From: Planctomycetota bacterium
GTDB lineage: Bacteria; Planctomycetota; Planctomycetia; Pirellulales; Pirellulaceae
Direction of reading: 5' to 3'
DNA length: 64,000 bases
Assembly: GCA_963204915.1 (NCBI GenBank)
Contig: CAUJHS010000102.1
Span: 1-64,000, forward strand
This document shows, piece after piece, positions 63,070 to 64,000 of this stretch. Numbering within the stretch: the first letter of the stretch is position 1; each line of letters starts with the position of its first letter. The notes under the pieces are model-generated. The model had not been told where the DNA came from. It did no database searches and saw only the letters and a list, made by a program, of their open reading frames with translations. Both the position numbers and the translations under genes were made by a program.

Positions 63070-64000
63070 ATGGTTGACTGTTTGATTGTCGGTGCGGGGA
63101 TTATTGGTCTCTCGCTGGCATGGGAGTTAGCCCAACGCGGGCGCATCGTTCAAGTTATCGATCGTGGCGAGCCAGGAAAAGAAGCCTCTTGGGCGGGCGC
63201 CGGCATGCTTCCGCCCGCCAAGCGACAGCGGGCGCTTCATCCCTTAGATCAGCTTCACGCGATCAGCCATGAACTGCATCCCCACTGGGCTCAGAAATTG
63301 TTCGCGGAAACGGGAATTGATAATGGATATCGGCCCTGTGGTGCGATTTATGTGGCGCGCAGTGCCGGAGAAGTCGCTTCTCTGACGGCCGCCGTTGAGT
63401 CATGGCGCGAAGATGGAATCGTCGTCGAGCCGATTTTCGTCGACGATCTAGCCGCATTCGAACCGGCGCTTGCTGCTTCCTCGACCGATGCATCAATTCG
63501 AAGTTGCTTTCTACTGCCGGAAGAGTCGCAATTGCGCAATCCGCGTCATATGAAAGCTTTGTACGCGGCATGCCTTCGATGGGGTGTCGAGATCACGTCC
63601 GCCGAAGAAGCCCTTGCCTTTGACATTCACGCTGGCAGTGTTGTCGCTGTTCGTACAACGCGTCGCGTATGGAGCGCCAAGCAAACGTGTCTTTGTTCGG
63701 GCGCTTGGACGGGTGCGTTACTGCAGCAATTGGGCATTTCCAATGGGATTGATCCTGTTCGTGGGCAAATCGTCCTGTTTCATTGCGAGAGGCCCTTGTT
63801 GAATCGGATCGTTATTGAAGGCCAAAGATATCTCGTGCCGCGAGATGACGGACGTATCCTCGCGGGCTCAACGATGGAAGAAGTTGGGTTCGATAAACGA
63901 ACGACCGAAGATGGCGTGAATGCACTGATTCGCTTTGCACGTCAACTTGCGCCGCTCCTATGCGAAGCAGAGATCGAACGCGCGTGGGCGGGATTGCGTC
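63070..64000 (+). CDS. thiO: FAD-dependent glycine oxidase, ThiO-like (truncated by window edge)
   Basis: The visible 310 residues start with a Rossmann motif for FAD (MVDCLIVGAGIIGLSLAWEL). EASWAGAGMLPPA is typical of glycine oxidase ThiO, where a helix with WAGAGM follows the FAD site. Further parts: CLCSGAWTGALLQQLGI, PVRGQIVLF and RYLVPRDDGRILAGSTMEEVGFD. ThiO oxidises glycine to iminoglycine for the thiazole of thiamin. The C-terminal end is beyond the window, so intactness is not known. It begins three bases after the preceding stop codon. Another DAAO-family amino-acid oxidase is possible. Confidence 0.78.
   Translation, partial: MVDCLIVGAGIIGLSLAWELAQRGRIVQVIDRGEPGKEASWAGAGMLPPAKRQRALHPLDQLHAISHELHPHWAQKLFAETGIDNGYRPCGAIYVARSAGEVASLTAAVESWREDGIVVEPIFVDDLAAFEPALAASSTDASIRSCFLLPEESQLRNPRHMKALYAACLRWGVEITSAEEALAFDIHAGSVVAVRTTRRVWSAKQTCLCSGAWTGALLQQLGISNGIDPVRGQIVLFHCERPLLNRIVIEGQRYLVPRDDGRILAGSTMEEVGFDKRTTEDGVNALIRFARQLAPLLCEAEIERAWAGLR

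Overview
The window is a piece of a planctomycete chromosome, most likely from the Pirellulales. It carries gene families that are largely planctomycete hallmarks: two DUF1501 plus DUF1549/DUF1553 pairs, a planctomycete-type cytochrome fused to WD40 repeats, a sulfatase, DUF1080 and DUF1570 proteins, YXWGXW proteins, and several large kinase-like proteins with membrane anchors. Base composition looks moderate and even. I saw no CRISPR array, rRNA or tRNA, and no prophage. The only mobile DNA seen is one end of an IS630-family element at the left edge.

Layout. Positions 1-916 hold the IS630 end and the TIGR00300 (LOR/SDH-type) gene it has cut. 1324-8225 holds an acidic/Arg-rich protein, a sugar-binding lipoprotein whose two lobes are in swapped order, acylphosphatase, a membrane Ser/Thr kinase with an Ile-Gly repeat region, and a DUF1570 zinc-protease-like protein. 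8300-12253 (minus) is a DUF2314 membrane protein coupled to GlnD. 12503-22978 holds a sulfatase, an M20 peptidase with a double DUF3467 protein, an EF-hand lipoprotein, a membrane protein, a DUF1549/1553-DUF1501 pair and an RraA-like protein. 23086-31563 is a set of three large envelope proteins that all carry N0/STN-like modules: a secretin-like protein without a pore domain, a zinc-ribbon membrane protein and a membrane pseudokinase. 31985-38724 holds a GH-A-like hydrolase and three secreted Trp/Tyr-rich proteins. 39068-44143 is a metabolic and accessory stretch (BioA, PDZ protein, Thr/Ser dehydratase, TPR, DUF1080, Cys-rich protein).

44420-47351 is the end of the ribosomal supercluster (rpmJ-rpsM-rpsK-rpoA-rplQ) and closes with a clear intrinsic terminator. 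47437-52258 holds a metallopeptidase, an FHA protein, gcvPB overlapping a lipoate-ligase-like gene, and a UVR-motif protein. 52457-60754 is one co-directional block (DUF1501, DUF1549/1553, cytochrome-WD40, ceramidase-like), probably for uptake and breakdown of complex substrates. 61040-64000 holds a tail-anchored pseudokinase, a thioredoxin-fold protein, a TIGR04282-type glycosyltransferase and the start of a ThiO-like glycine oxidase.

The two observations most worth following are the circularly permuted periplasmic-binding lipoprotein (2759-3814) and the N0/STN trio with its pseudokinase (23086-31563). All functional assignments come from motif reading and memory of families; no searches were run.
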